From: Candidatus Iainarchaeum sp. | Lineage (GTDB): Archaea > Iainarchaeota > Iainarchaeia > Iainarchaeales > GCA-2688035 | Direction of reading: 5' to 3' | Length of the DNA: 24,621 nt | Assembly (NCBI GenBank): GCA_017608725.1 | Contig: JAFCFG010000002.1 | Span: 1 to 24,621 of the forward strand | Shown: piece by piece, positions 12,842 to 20,585 of the stretch | How the letters are laid out: every line of letters starts with the position of its first letter | How positions within the stretch are numbered: position 1 is the stretch's first letter | Made by a program: the position numbers and the translations under genes | Notes under the pieces: model-generated | Database searches by the model: none | Told to the model about the DNA's origin: nothing | What the model saw: only the letters and a program-made list of their open reading frames with translations

Positions 12842-14176
12842 ATGAATTTGGATTCCTTTCTCAAAAAACATTCACTTAAAGAGGGAAACCTCATAGAGGT
12901 AAAGAGGGGGCAAGAGCTGTTAAAAGGGACAATTGTTCCCTCAAAGGATGCAGAGATTCTTGTTCTAAAACTTGACAGCGGCTACAACGTTGGTGTGAAA
13001 GTAAGTGAAATAAAGGACGCAAAAAAGCTTGGGGCAGGAAAAGCTGTTGCTAAGCCAGCAGTAGCAAAGCTCGAGAAAAAGCCTGGCCTGCCAAGAATTT
13101 CAATCATTCACACAGGCGGGACAATAGCGGGCAGGGTTGACTACAGAACAGGCGCAATTTACAGCTCATTCAGCCCGGCTGACCTTTTGACAATGTTCCC
13201 AGAGCTCTCACAAATTGCAAACTTCGATTCAAAACTGCTTTGCAACATGTGGAGCGATGACTTGCGCTTTGAGCATCTTAGAATAATAGCAAAGGCAGTT
13301 GAAGAAGAATCCAGGAAAGGCACTGCTGGTGTTATCATTGGGATGGGAACTGATAACTTGGCTGTTGCAGCAGCAGGCCTGGCGTTCGCTTTGGAAAAAT
13401 GTCCAATTCCTGTCTTATTTGTTGGAGCACAAAGGTCAAGCGACAGGGGCAGCAGTGATGCAGCAATGAACCTAATCTGTGCTGCAAACTTCATCGCAAA
13501 ATCAGACTTTGCTGGTGTTGCCCTGTGCATGCACCACAGCAGCAGCGATGAAAAATGCGCCATACTGCCTGGCTGTAAAACAAGAAAGCTGCATACCTCG
13601 CGGAGGGATGCATTCAAGCCAGTGAACGATACACCGATTGCACTAGTGGACTACAATTCAAACGAAATAAAATTTCTGAAAAAAGACTACGCAAGGAAGT
13701 CCAGGGAGAAGATGGTTGCAAAGCCCAAATTCGAGGAAAGGGTTGCATTGCTTAAAATCAGCGCAAACATGTTTCCAGAACAGTTTGAATTCTTTTCAAA
13801 ACACAAATTCAAGGGCCTTGTCATTGAAGGAACTGGCCTGGGGAACACGCCAGGGCACACGCCAGACGAAACTACAAAAAAAGCCCATGCAAAGATTTTT
13901 CCTGCAATAAAAAAATTCGTCCAGCAGGGGGGCATCGCAGTAATGACCTCAACTTGCCTGTTCGGCAGGGTTCAAATGCATGTCTATAATAAGGGCACTG
14001 ACCTAATGGCCCTAGGGGTAATCCCGGGAGAGGACATGCTGCCGGAAACAGCCCTTGTAAAGCTTGCCTGGCTTCTTGGGAATTACAAAAAGGAAGAAGC
14101 AGAAAAACTCATTGGTCAGAACCTGCGGGGCGAAATAAGCAGCAGGACAGAAATAAAAGAATTTAAATTTGATTAA
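12842..14176 (+). CDS. gatD: Glu-tRNA(Gln) amidotransferase subunit D
   Basis: The asparaginase-like subunit that releases ammonia from glutamine for the archaeal GatDE route to Gln-tRNA(Gln). The 444-aa protein has a small N-terminal beta domain (about 1-60), an Ala/Lys-rich linker (60-82) and the asparaginase core: HTGGTIAG (90-97), GMGTDNLA (167-174), GAQRSSDRGSSDA (195-207), RKLHTSRRDAF (248-258) and NTPGHTPDE. Thr94, Thr170 and Asp171 keep the spacing of the catalytic residues known in this family, and Lys249 fits the active-site lysine. The usual HGTDT signature reads MGTDN here. Its partner gatE is 3.2 kb downstream. The stop overlaps the convergent transporter stop in TTAA. Confidence 0.95.
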   Translation: MNLDSFLKKHSLKEGNLIEVKRGQELLKGTIVPSKDAEILVLKLDSGYNVGVKVSEIKDAKKLGAGKAVAKPAVAKLEKKPGLPRISIIHTGGTIAGRVDYRTGAIYSSFSPADLLTMFPELSQIANFDSKLLCNMWSDDLRFEHLRIIAKAVEEESRKGTAGVIIGMGTDNLAVAAAGLAFALEKCPIPVLFVGAQRSSDRGSSDAAMNLICAANFIAKSDFAGVALCMHHSSSDEKCAILPGCKTRKLHTSRRDAFKPVNDTPIALVDYNSNEIKFLKKDYARKSREKMVAKPKFEERVALLKISANMFPEQFEFFSKHKFKGLVIEGTGLGNTPGHTPDETTKKAHAKIFPAIKKFVQQGGIAVMTSTCLFGRVQMHVYNKGTDLMALGVIPGEDMLPETALVKLAWLLGNYKKEEAEKLIGQNLRGEISSRTEIKEFKFD

Positions 14177-15780
14177 AAACCCCGCACTGTTGCCATTGCA
14201 ATATTGTGTGCATGGTCTGAAACCCTCTCAAGATTGTTTATTAAATCAGAGAAAACAACACTTGACCTGGGATCGCACTGCCCGTTCTTCATCCTATCAT
14301 AATGATTTTGCTCAAACTGCTTTGCCAGGCCATCAATCTCACTTTCCAAATCAAATACCTTTCTGGCTATTGCCTTATCTTTTGAAACCAAAACAGCCAA
14401 CGCTTTTTTGTAAGAGTCCACGCTCTTCCTAAACATTTCATCTAGTTCCCTGAGAGCCTGCTTGCTGAAAACAAGCCTCTCCCTTGCCCTTCTCTCAGCC
14501 AATTCAGCAATATTGTTTGCATGGTCTGAAACCCTCTCAATATCAGAAATTGAGTGAACCAAAGACGATGTTCTCCTAGCCTGTTCCTTGGTTAACTCCA
14601 ATTGAGAAATCCTTGAAAGAAATGCCTCAATCTCATTATCAAGCTCATCAACGGCATCCTCTTGCTTTTCAGCAACCTTCACAAGCTTTAAGTTACTGTT
14701 CTTGAAAGCCTTTATAGCCACATTAAGGGTTGCCAAAGCCATATCACCAAGCCTCTGAGCCTCTTTCTCCGCTTGACCAAGGGCAACTGCCGGCGCTTTC
14801 AAAGTCCTTTTATCCAAAAACTTTGAACCCCCATCGATTCTGATTTCCTTTCCAGGCAATATTCGCTTGACAATAAAAACCAGGGCCGCTGCAAAGGGCA
14901 ACATTAAGATAACTGTTGAAACATTGAATATCACATGGGCATTTGCAATTTGTCTTGGTAAATCAGGGGACGTTAATGCAACCAGCGAAACAAAAGGCCC
15001 AAAAATGATGAAAAAGATTGCTGCGCCAATCAGATTAAAGATTATGTGACTCAACGCAGCTCTCTTACTGGTTAAGGTAGCGCCAATTGATGCAAAAATT
15101 ACGGTTATGCAAGTTCCAATATTTGCTCCGATAATTATTGCAATTGCAGAAGGCAAATCAAGCAATTGCTCTGAGGCCATTGAAATAACAAGACCGGAAG
15201 TAGCGCTACTGCTTTGAATGAATGCAGTAAAGACTGCTCCAGCCACAATCCCCAAAACAGGGGTTTGCCCAAGCGAGGTAAGCAGGGCAATAATTTCAGG
15301 ATCAGTTCTCAACGGCTTGACACCGGCACCCATTGTATTCATTCCAAGAAAGAGAATGCCAAAGCCAAGAATTACCTGGCCGATGTACTTGTACTGGGGC
15401 CTCCTGCTCAAAGACATAATTGCAAAACCAATTGCAATGATTGGCAGGGCAAAAGCACCAACCTTGAATGCAATTAACTGTGCTGTTACAGTCGTTCCAA
15501 TGTTTGCACCCATTATCACAGGAATCGACTGCTGCAGAGAAATCAAACCAGCGTTGATAAGTCCAACAAGGGTAACGGTTGTAATGCTACTGCTCTGGAT
15601 AACAGCAGTTACAAGCGCCCCAACACCAACGGCCTTTATTCTGTTGTTTGTCAGCCTCTCAATCCAATGCCTGAGCTTTTCTCCAGCTGCTTTTTGTAGG
15701 CCCCTGCTCAGTAACAGCATTCCGTAAAGAAACAAAGCAAGGCCGCCAACAACTCCGAAAAGAATAGGAATAAAATCCAC
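14173..15780 (-). CDS. Na+/phosphate cotransporter with C-terminal PhoU domain
   Basis: A membrane transporter of the Na/Pi (NptA-like, SLC34-related) family. The two internal repeats each carry QSSS and GANIGT motifs (VIQSSSITT, then MGANIGTTVTA; FIQSSSATS, then IGANIGTCIT), among about eight or nine hydrophobic segments over residues 1-310. The cytoplasmic tail (about 330-535) is alpha-helical and PhoU-like, with repeated ERVSDHA(H/N)NIA elements. The longest frame begins with TTG at 15807, but GGAGG within it lies 7-8 nt before a GTG at 15780, so I place the start there (MDFIPILFG). The gene is convergent with gatD. It probably imports phosphate using a sodium gradient. Confidence 0.92.
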   Translation of the reverse strand: MDFIPILFGVVGGLALFLYGMLLLSRGLQKAAGEKLRHWIERLTNNRIKAVGVGALVTAVIQSSSITTVTLVGLINAGLISLQQSIPVIMGANIGTTVTAQLIAFKVGAFALPIIAIGFAIMSLSRRPQYKYIGQVILGFGILFLGMNTMGAGVKPLRTDPEIIALLTSLGQTPVLGIVAGAVFTAFIQSSSATSGLVISMASEQLLDLPSAIAIIIGANIGTCITVIFASIGATLTSKRAALSHIIFNLIGAAIFFIIFGPFVSLVALTSPDLPRQIANAHVIFNVSTVILMLPFAAALVFIVKRILPGKEIRIDGGSKFLDKRTLKAPAVALGQAEKEAQRLGDMALATLNVAIKAFKNSNLKLVKVAEKQEDAVDELDNEIEAFLSRISQLELTKEQARRTSSLVHSISDIERVSDHANNIAELAERRARERLVFSKQALRELDEMFRKSVDSYKKALAVLVSKDKAIARKVFDLESEIDGLAKQFEQNHYDRMKNGQCDPRSSVVFSDLINNLERVSDHAHNIAMATVRGF

Positions 15781-15856
15781 CCTCAGGGCCTCCAATAAAA
15801 AAGGCAAACAAAAGGGATTAAAAAAGTAATTACCAAATTAATCTGGGGGCATAAGC

Positions 15857-16387
15857 ATGCAGAAAGTAGAACCAAATCAGGCAGTAAGATTGCTTTACCC
15901 AAGGCTTACTGTTCTCGTTACAACCGTTAATCCGGCAGGAGAGGCAAACGCCGCCCCCTATTCCTGGATTGCACCGGTTTCCTTTGTGCCGCCAATGCTC
16001 TACTTGGGGATTCAAAGAAGGGAAACCCTGACTGTAAAGAACATCAGGAGGACAAAGGAATTTGTAGTCAACGTAGTAACAAAGGACTGGGCTGACAAGG
16101 CAATAGCCTGCGAGGCAAAAATCCCTGACAAGGTTGAGAAAAGCGGGATTACCCTGCGGGAAAGCAGAAAGGTCAAGGCTCCAAGTGCCCTAGAGGCAAA
16201 AATTGTCCTGGAATGCACTCTGAAGGACATTATTGAAACAGGGCAGGCAGACCATTTCCTTGTTATTGGCGAAATCGTCCACGCAGAAAAGGATGAGAGC
16301 ATGCAGGACAGCGAAATAGTGCTGCACAATACTGGCAGCAGCTTTTTTCTCCCAGGCGAAAAACTTGAGCTGGAGAGAAGGAAATAA
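15857..16387 (+). CDS. Flavin reductase-like (FMN-binding split-barrel) protein
   Basis: A flavoprotein of the flavin-reductase/ferric-reductase split-barrel family. The 176-aa protein shows the usual opening RLLYPRLTVLVTTVNPAGEAN (residues 11-31), then NAAPYSWIAPVSFVPPMLYLGI (31-52), KNIRRTKEFVVNVV (61-74), and a barrel closing with DHFLVIGEIV (134-143). Length is typical of archaeal members. GGGGGC (15845-15850) sits about 7 nt before the ATG. It is divergent from the phosphate transporter and 218 bp upstream of another flavin protein; the pair may form an electron-transfer unit, though this is inference. Confidence 0.9.
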   Translation: MQKVEPNQAVRLLYPRLTVLVTTVNPAGEANAAPYSWIAPVSFVPPMLYLGIQRRETLTVKNIRRTKEFVVNVVTKDWADKAIACEAKIPDKVEKSGITLRESRKVKAPSALEAKIVLECTLKDIIETGQADHFLVIGEIVHAEKDESMQDSEIVLHNTGSSFFLPGEKLELERRK

Positions 16388-16400
16388 AAAAGCTGAGAGA

Positions 16401-16519
16401 ATATAAATTTTAGTAAGAAACCAGGGGAGAAAAGCCCAAGGCCATAGAATATAAAGAACAAAAGCCGAAAAAGGCAGTCGAAGAACCGGCGCAAAGGCAA
16501 TAAGCGGGAACGTTCCCGC
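16401..16519 (+). other. Intergenic stretch with TATA-like boxes and a 16-bp perfect palindrome
   Basis: The 218-bp gap between the two flavin genes is purine-rich. TATA-like ATATAAATTT (16401-16410) and GAATATAAAG (near 16447-16456) are followed by GCGGGAACGTTCCCGC (16504-16519), a perfect palindrome. No ATG-started frame of worthwhile length exists; two short basic frames without start codons are present. It could be an operator, a structured RNA or a damaged small gene. I cannot decide. Confidence 0.5.
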
Positions 16520-16572
16520 AAAACTGCAAAGTATGGGAGACTTCCACAGAAGATAGTTTGAGCAAAGCTCAG

Positions 16573-16582
16573 ATTTAAATCA
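16573..16582 (+). promoter_or_regulatory. Palindromic TATA-like promoter
   Basis: GATTTAAATC, centred about 28 bp before the ATG at 16606, with a pyrimidine run up to the start codon. It predicts a leaderless or very short-leader mRNA for the FMN reductase. Confidence 0.5.
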
Positions 16583-16605
16583 ATTTTCCCCTAATTCTTT
16601 TTTTT

Positions 16606-17145
16606 ATGAAAGTCCTCGCAATAAGCGGTTCTCCAAGAAAGGGAAACACAGAGGCAATGTTGAAAAGGCTGCTTGATGGAGCAAAGAGCAAAGGAGCAGC
16701 AATTGAACTTGTTTTGCTCCGGGACAGGAAAATTGAGCTGTGTGATGGCTGTGATACCTGCTGGGGCACAAACAAGGGCTGCCATATTATGGACGGGATG
16801 CAGCCTTTGTACGGCAAGTTGTTTTCAGCCGATGCAATTGTTTTCGGTTCACCAAACTACTTCAGCAATTACTCAGGGCTAATGAAACTGTTTGTTGATA
16901 GACTCAATCCATACTGCTCACCCAGCAGATTCAGGGGAAAAAGGGCAGCAATTGTCTGCGTTGGAGGCCAAGACTTGCATCACGTGAAGAGATGCGGGCA
17001 AGCATTGCAATTTGTTGTAAAAGAGCTAAAAATGGAGCTTGTCGGCAGCATCGTTGCAAAAGCAGAAAAACCATTGGAAATTCTGAAGAATGGGAAAGTG
17101 ATGCAGCAGTGCTTTGGGCTTGGAGAAAAGCTGGCTGAAGCTTAA
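16606..17145 (+). CDS. Flavodoxin-like NAD(P)H/FMN oxidoreductase (iron-sulfur flavoprotein-like)
   Basis: A 179-aa flavodoxin-fold protein of the NADPH-dependent FMN reductase superfamily. The FMN-phosphate loop GSPRKGNTEAM (residues 8-18) is followed by CDGCDTCWGTNKGCHIMDGM (46-65), a cysteine motif shared with iron-sulfur flavoproteins, and then GSPNYFSNYSGLMKLFVDRL (80-99). Length is near the family's 180-200. It likely moves electrons between NAD(P)H or ferredoxin and an acceptor in the cytoplasm; whether it binds a cluster is not certain. It follows the flavin-reductase-like gene in the same direction. Confidence 0.9.
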   Translation: MKVLAISGSPRKGNTEAMLKRLLDGAKSKGAAIELVLLRDRKIELCDGCDTCWGTNKGCHIMDGMQPLYGKLFSADAIVFGSPNYFSNYSGLMKLFVDRLNPYCSPSRFRGKRAAIVCVGGQDLHHVKRCGQALQFVVKELKMELVGSIVAKAEKPLEILKNGKVMQQCFGLGEKLAEA

Positions 17146-17366
17146 GGTTTCTGTCCAATAAAAACATCGTGGTTGCGTTCGCCTTCAATCTCTTTATATT
17201 TCTCAATTTCCCCAAAGCCGGCTTTTTGCATTGCTTGCAGCAGTTGGCTGTGCCTTGAGTGATAGGCCCTGAAACCGCCCCTGCTTTTTTCAACAAGGCT
17301 GCTGTTCTTGCTTTTTATAATAATCTCAGGGCTCCACTCCCTAATGCTGTACAGCAAAATCCACAA
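17142..17366 (-). CDS. Short ORF resembling a methyltransferase C-terminus (possible remnant)
   Basis: A 74-aa frame starting at TTG 17366 and ending in TTAA that overlaps the convergent FMN reductase stop. The sequence WSPEIIIKSKNS, GFRAYHSRHSQLLQAMQKAGFGEIEKYKEIEG and a final beta-like HDVFIGQKP resemble the last part of class I SAM methyltransferases, without the SAM-binding N-terminus. The next 48 bp lead directly into gatE, so a full-length upstream part cannot fit on this strand. It is either a truncated gene or a chance frame; the tight stop overlap favours a formerly real gene. Confidence 0.45.
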   Translation of the reverse strand: MWILLYSIREWSPEIIIKSKNSSLVEKSRGGFRAYHSRHSQLLQAMQKAGFGEIEKYKEIEGERNHDVFIGQKP

Positions 17367-17414
17367 GATTAGATACTTCTAAAAAAGTTTTACTATTACA
17401 TCAGTAGGGAAACC

Positions 17415-19292
17415 ATGGAACAAGACTGGAAAAAAATCGGTTTAATGGCCGGTTTGGAGTGCCATCAGCAGCTTGACACTGGCAAGCTATTCTGCAGGTG
17501 CCCCTCTGTTCTGAGAGATGAAAAACCAGATATTACCTTTAAGAGAAAACTTAGGGCAGTTGCCTCTGAACTTGGAGAGTTTGACAGGGCTGCAATGGAA
17601 GCAGTTGGAAAAGGCCAGACCTACGTTTACCAGGCATACAGTGACTGCACTTGTTTGATTGAAGCAGATGAAGAACCACCCAAACCAGCCGATAGTGAAG
17701 CGCTTGAAACTATTTTGAAGGTAGCATTGATGAGCAACTCACAGGTCTTGGATGAATTGTTTGTAATGCGAAAAGCAGTTATTGATGGCAGCAATACAAG
17801 CGGTTTCCAGAAAACAATGCTCGTCGCAGTAGGCGGCGAACTCGAATTGGGCAACAAAAAAGTTGGGATCCAAACAATGGCCTTGGAGGAGGATGCTGCC
17901 AGGCCAATGGAAAAAAAAGCAAATGAAATTGTGTATAGGTTGGACAGATTGGGCATTCCACTTATTGAATTGGCAACTGCACCCGATCTGCGTACTCCTG
18001 AAGAAGTAAAAGAGTGCGCACAAAAAATAGGAGAACTCTTCAGGCGAACCTGCAAGGCAAAGAGGGGGCTTGGCACAATAAGGCAGGATATAAACATTTC
18101 AATTGCAAAGGGCGCAAGAGTTGAAATAAAGGGCGTGCAGGAATTGGGGTTGATTGGTGAATATGTGCGAAGGGAAGCGCAAAGGCAGGTTGCATTGATT
18201 GAATTGAGGGAAGAAATGCTGAAGAGAAAAATAAGCGAAAGGGAGTTGGATGATGCTGAGATTTTTGATTTAAGCCGGATATTTGCAGGAAGCGCATGCA
18301 AGTTTTTGAAGGGCAAGCCGGTTTTTGGAATAAAGCTCTACAAAATGCAGGGCTTGTTGGGCAAGGAAGTTCAGCCAGGCAGAAGGTTTGGAACAGAGCT
18401 TGCAGGCTATGTGAAAGCAAAAACCGGGTTGAAGGGAATTGTTCACAGCGACGAACTGCCAAATTATGGAATAAGCGGGAGGGAAATAGAGCAGGCAAGG
18501 CAGAAATGCGACTGCATTATGAATGATGCATTTGTTTTAGTGCAGGCGGAAAAGGAAAAGGCGCTAAAGGCCCTGCAGGTTGTTGTTGAGAGAAGCAAGC
18601 AAGCATTGATTGGCGTGCCAGAGGAAACAAGGGATGCATTGGAAGGGGGCAACACTGAATACAGCAGGCCCTTGCCCGGTGCTGCAAGAATGTATCCCGA
18701 AACCGATCTTGAACCAGTGAAGATTGAAGAAAAGTATTTGAAGGAATTGAGGAAAGAGCTGCCATTGACAGTTGAGGAGAGGGAGAAGTTGTACAAGGAA
18801 AAGGGATTAAGCAGCAATTTGATAAGCGGAATGCGCTTGAGCAATTACGCGTGCTTTTTCGAACATCTTTTGGGCGGGGGAGTGAATGCAACAACCGCTG
18901 CAACCTTGCTATTGGAGGGCTTAAAGCAGTTGAGCAGGGAAGGAGCAAGTGGAATCAGCGATAAAATGGTTGAAGAAATCCTTTTGGCTGAGAAAAGGAG
19001 GGAAATCACAAAGGATGTGCTGATTAGTGCTCTGAGAGAGTGGAGCAAGCAGCCTGAAAAGGCCTTGGCAGATGTTTTGAAGGAATTGAAGGTTGAAAAA
19101 GTAGAAGCAGGCTATGTGGAAAAGGTTATTGTGAAACTCATTGAGAAGAACAGCAAACTGGTTGAGGAAAAGGGAATGCATGCATTGGGGGCACTGATGG
19201 GGGATGCAATGAAAGAGCTGAGGGGAAAAGTTGATGGCGGAACAATTAGCAAGATTTTGAAGCAAAAATTGGAGAAGAGGGTAAAGAAATAA
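17415..19292 (+). CDS. gatE: Glu-tRNA(Gln) amidotransferase subunit E
   Basis: The tRNA-binding and transamidase subunit that converts Glu-tRNA(Gln) to Gln-tRNA(Gln) with ammonia from GatD. The 625-aa length matches the family. The N-terminal GatB-like cradle begins GLECHQQLDTGKLFCRCPS (13-31); RPLPGAARMYPETDL, the characteristic AspRS-like insert, and a C-terminal helical/YqeY-like tail ending in basic KLEKRVKK follow. A TATA-like TCTAAAAAAG (17378-17387) lies about 32 bp before the ATG at 17415, so the leader is short. No canonical ribosome site is obvious. It is separated from gatD by about 3.2 kb of unrelated genes. Confidence 0.96.
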   Translation: MEQDWKKIGLMAGLECHQQLDTGKLFCRCPSVLRDEKPDITFKRKLRAVASELGEFDRAAMEAVGKGQTYVYQAYSDCTCLIEADEEPPKPADSEALETILKVALMSNSQVLDELFVMRKAVIDGSNTSGFQKTMLVAVGGELELGNKKVGIQTMALEEDAARPMEKKANEIVYRLDRLGIPLIELATAPDLRTPEEVKECAQKIGELFRRTCKAKRGLGTIRQDINISIAKGARVEIKGVQELGLIGEYVRREAQRQVALIELREEMLKRKISERELDDAEIFDLSRIFAGSACKFLKGKPVFGIKLYKMQGLLGKEVQPGRRFGTELAGYVKAKTGLKGIVHSDELPNYGISGREIEQARQKCDCIMNDAFVLVQAEKEKALKALQVVVERSKQALIGVPEETRDALEGGNTEYSRPLPGAARMYPETDLEPVKIEEKYLKELRKELPLTVEEREKLYKEKGLSSNLISGMRLSNYACFFEHLLGGGVNATTAATLLLEGLKQLSREGASGISDKMVEEILLAEKRREITKDVLISALREWSKQPEKALADVLKELKVEKVEAGYVEKVIVKLIEKNSKLVEEKGMHALGALMGDAMKELRGKVDGGTISKILKQKLEKRVKK

Positions 19293-19347
19293 AGCCAATC
19301 TTTGAACCAATAAGTATTTATTCTTTTGAGCAATAGTAGGTATTGAA

Positions 19348-20355
19348 ATGCGCTGGGAGAAGCTGAGGGAGAAATACGATAAAAAGAATGTTCTGGCCTG
19401 GCTTAGGACTTTCCCAGACCAGTGTATTGAATCAATCTATATTGGAAACAAGTTCAAGCCAAAGAAAAGGCGGATTGAAAAAATAGTTGGCTGCGGAATG
19501 GGCGGTAGCGGAGTTGGCAGTGCACTGTTGCGCGACATGTTGAAAGAGGAGCTGAAGGTTCCGTTCGAAGTATTCAATTCATATGATTTGCCAGCTTATG
19601 TGGATAGCAAAACCCTTGTTTTCTGCGTGAGTTTTTCCGGGAACACAGAGGAAACACTGCAGTGCTACAGGCAGGCCAAGAAGAGGCGGGCTTATGTTAT
19701 TGCTCTTACAACAGGTGGCAAATTGAAGAAAATGGCCAAGAAGGACTGCATTACTATTCCAAAAAGCAGCCCACAGCCAAGAATGGCCTCTGCTTACTTG
19801 AGCATTCCAATGCTGATTGTCCTGCAGAAGATGAAGCTTATTGAAAGGAAAAACAGGCAGCTTAATGGGATGGTTTTCCTGCTGAAGAAACAGCAGGCAA
19901 AGATTGAGGACAAAGCACAGGATTTGGCGCTGAAGTTAAAGGGGAAACTGCCAGTAATCTATGCAGCGGAGGAACTGCAAACAGCTGCCTACAGGTTCAG
20001 GACAGAGTTGAATGAGAACAGCAAGCAGTTTGCTTTAAGCCATTTCTTGCCTGAGCACAACCACAATGAAATAAACGCTTTTTTGGGACTGAAGAGGGGC
20101 AACTGCGAATTCATCTTGCTAAGGCACGAAAATGAATTGAAAAAAATTCAGAAAAGGTTTGCTGTGGTGAAAAAGCTTTTCAAAAAACACTTCAATGTAA
20201 CAGAAGTGCAGCTTGAGGGAAAAACACTGATTGCAACAACCTATTATACTTTGTTCTTGGCTGCTTTGACTTCCTATTACCTGTCCTTGCTAAACAAGCT
20301 TGACCCAGAGCCCGTTCCACTAATCGCCCTTCTGAAGAAAGAGCTGAAAAAATAA
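19348..20355 (+). CDS. Bifunctional phosphoglucose/phosphomannose isomerase
   Basis: Interconverts glucose 6-phosphate or mannose 6-phosphate with fructose 6-phosphate. The 335-aa protein has two SIS domains: GCGMGGSGVGSA (48-59), CVSFSGNTEET (93-103), a PRMASAYLSIPM stretch near 145, and the catalytic FLPEHNHNEINAF region near 230-242 typical of archaeal PGI/PMI. Length is normal (about 300-340). A TATA-like element (around 19312-19321) lies about 30 bp before the ATG. It would supply hexose phosphates for the sugar nucleotides used by the neighbouring glycosyltransferases. A tandem hairpin duplication begins right after its stop. Confidence 0.93.
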   Translation: MRWEKLREKYDKKNVLAWLRTFPDQCIESIYIGNKFKPKKRRIEKIVGCGMGGSGVGSALLRDMLKEELKVPFEVFNSYDLPAYVDSKTLVFCVSFSGNTEETLQCYRQAKKRRAYVIALTTGGKLKKMAKKDCITIPKSSPQPRMASAYLSIPMLIVLQKMKLIERKNRQLNGMVFLLKKQQAKIEDKAQDLALKLKGKLPVIYAAEELQTAAYRFRTELNENSKQFALSHFLPEHNHNEINAFLGLKRGNCEFILLRHENELKKIQKRFAVVKKLFKKHFNVTEVQLEGKTLIATTYYTLFLAALTSYYLSLLNKLDPEPVPLIALLKKELKK

Positions 20356-20367
20356 CGCGAGCCGGAG

Positions 20368-20512
20368 GCGAGCACAGCCCATACGGAGCAAAGCGGAGTA
20401 TGGGCTTAATTCGCAGCCGGGATTTGCCGGCTAATGCGAGCGTTAGCGAGCACAGCCCATACGGAGCAAAGCGGAGTATGGGCTTAATTCGCAGCCGGGA
20501 TTTGCCGGCTAA
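20368..20512. repeat. Tandem duplication of a 67-bp two-hairpin element (78-bp period)
   Basis: Two identical 67-bp copies occupy 20368-20434 and 20446-20512, separated by an 11-bp GCGAGC-containing linker. Each copy contains AGCCCATAC...GTATGGGCT (9-bp arms) and AGCCGG-GATTTG-CCGGCT (6-bp arms), with GGAGCAAAGCGGAG in the first loop. They begin just after the pgi stop codon and are GC-richer than the flanks. The layout resembles a REP-like intergenic palindrome or a terminator array. No transposase or target-site duplication is visible. Confidence 0.9.
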
Positions 20513-20548
20513 CTGAAAAAATAATCACATTGGAAACGCCAGCAAAAG

Positions 20549-20557
20549 CTTAAAAAG
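20549..20557 (+). promoter_or_regulatory. TATA-like promoter of the GT-HAD-kinase trio
   Basis: CTTAAAAAG is centred about 33 bp before the ATG at 20586, predicting a start near 20580 and a leader of only a few bases. No further promoter is needed for the two genes behind it, which are 10 bp and 0 bp apart. Confidence 0.5.
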
Positions 20558-20585
20558 ATAAAAAACTATTCCTTCAAAAGATACC

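Noticed and set aside
13159..13617. 152-codon minus-strand frame
   Set aside because: Antisense within gatD and without motifs.
17627..18316. 229-codon open frame on the minus strand
   Set aside because: Antisense to gatE, with no recognisable motif or promoter.
20368..20512. Possible insertion sequence or CRISPR
   Set aside because: Only two copies, no transposase, no terminal repeats with target duplication, and the linker is not spacer-like.
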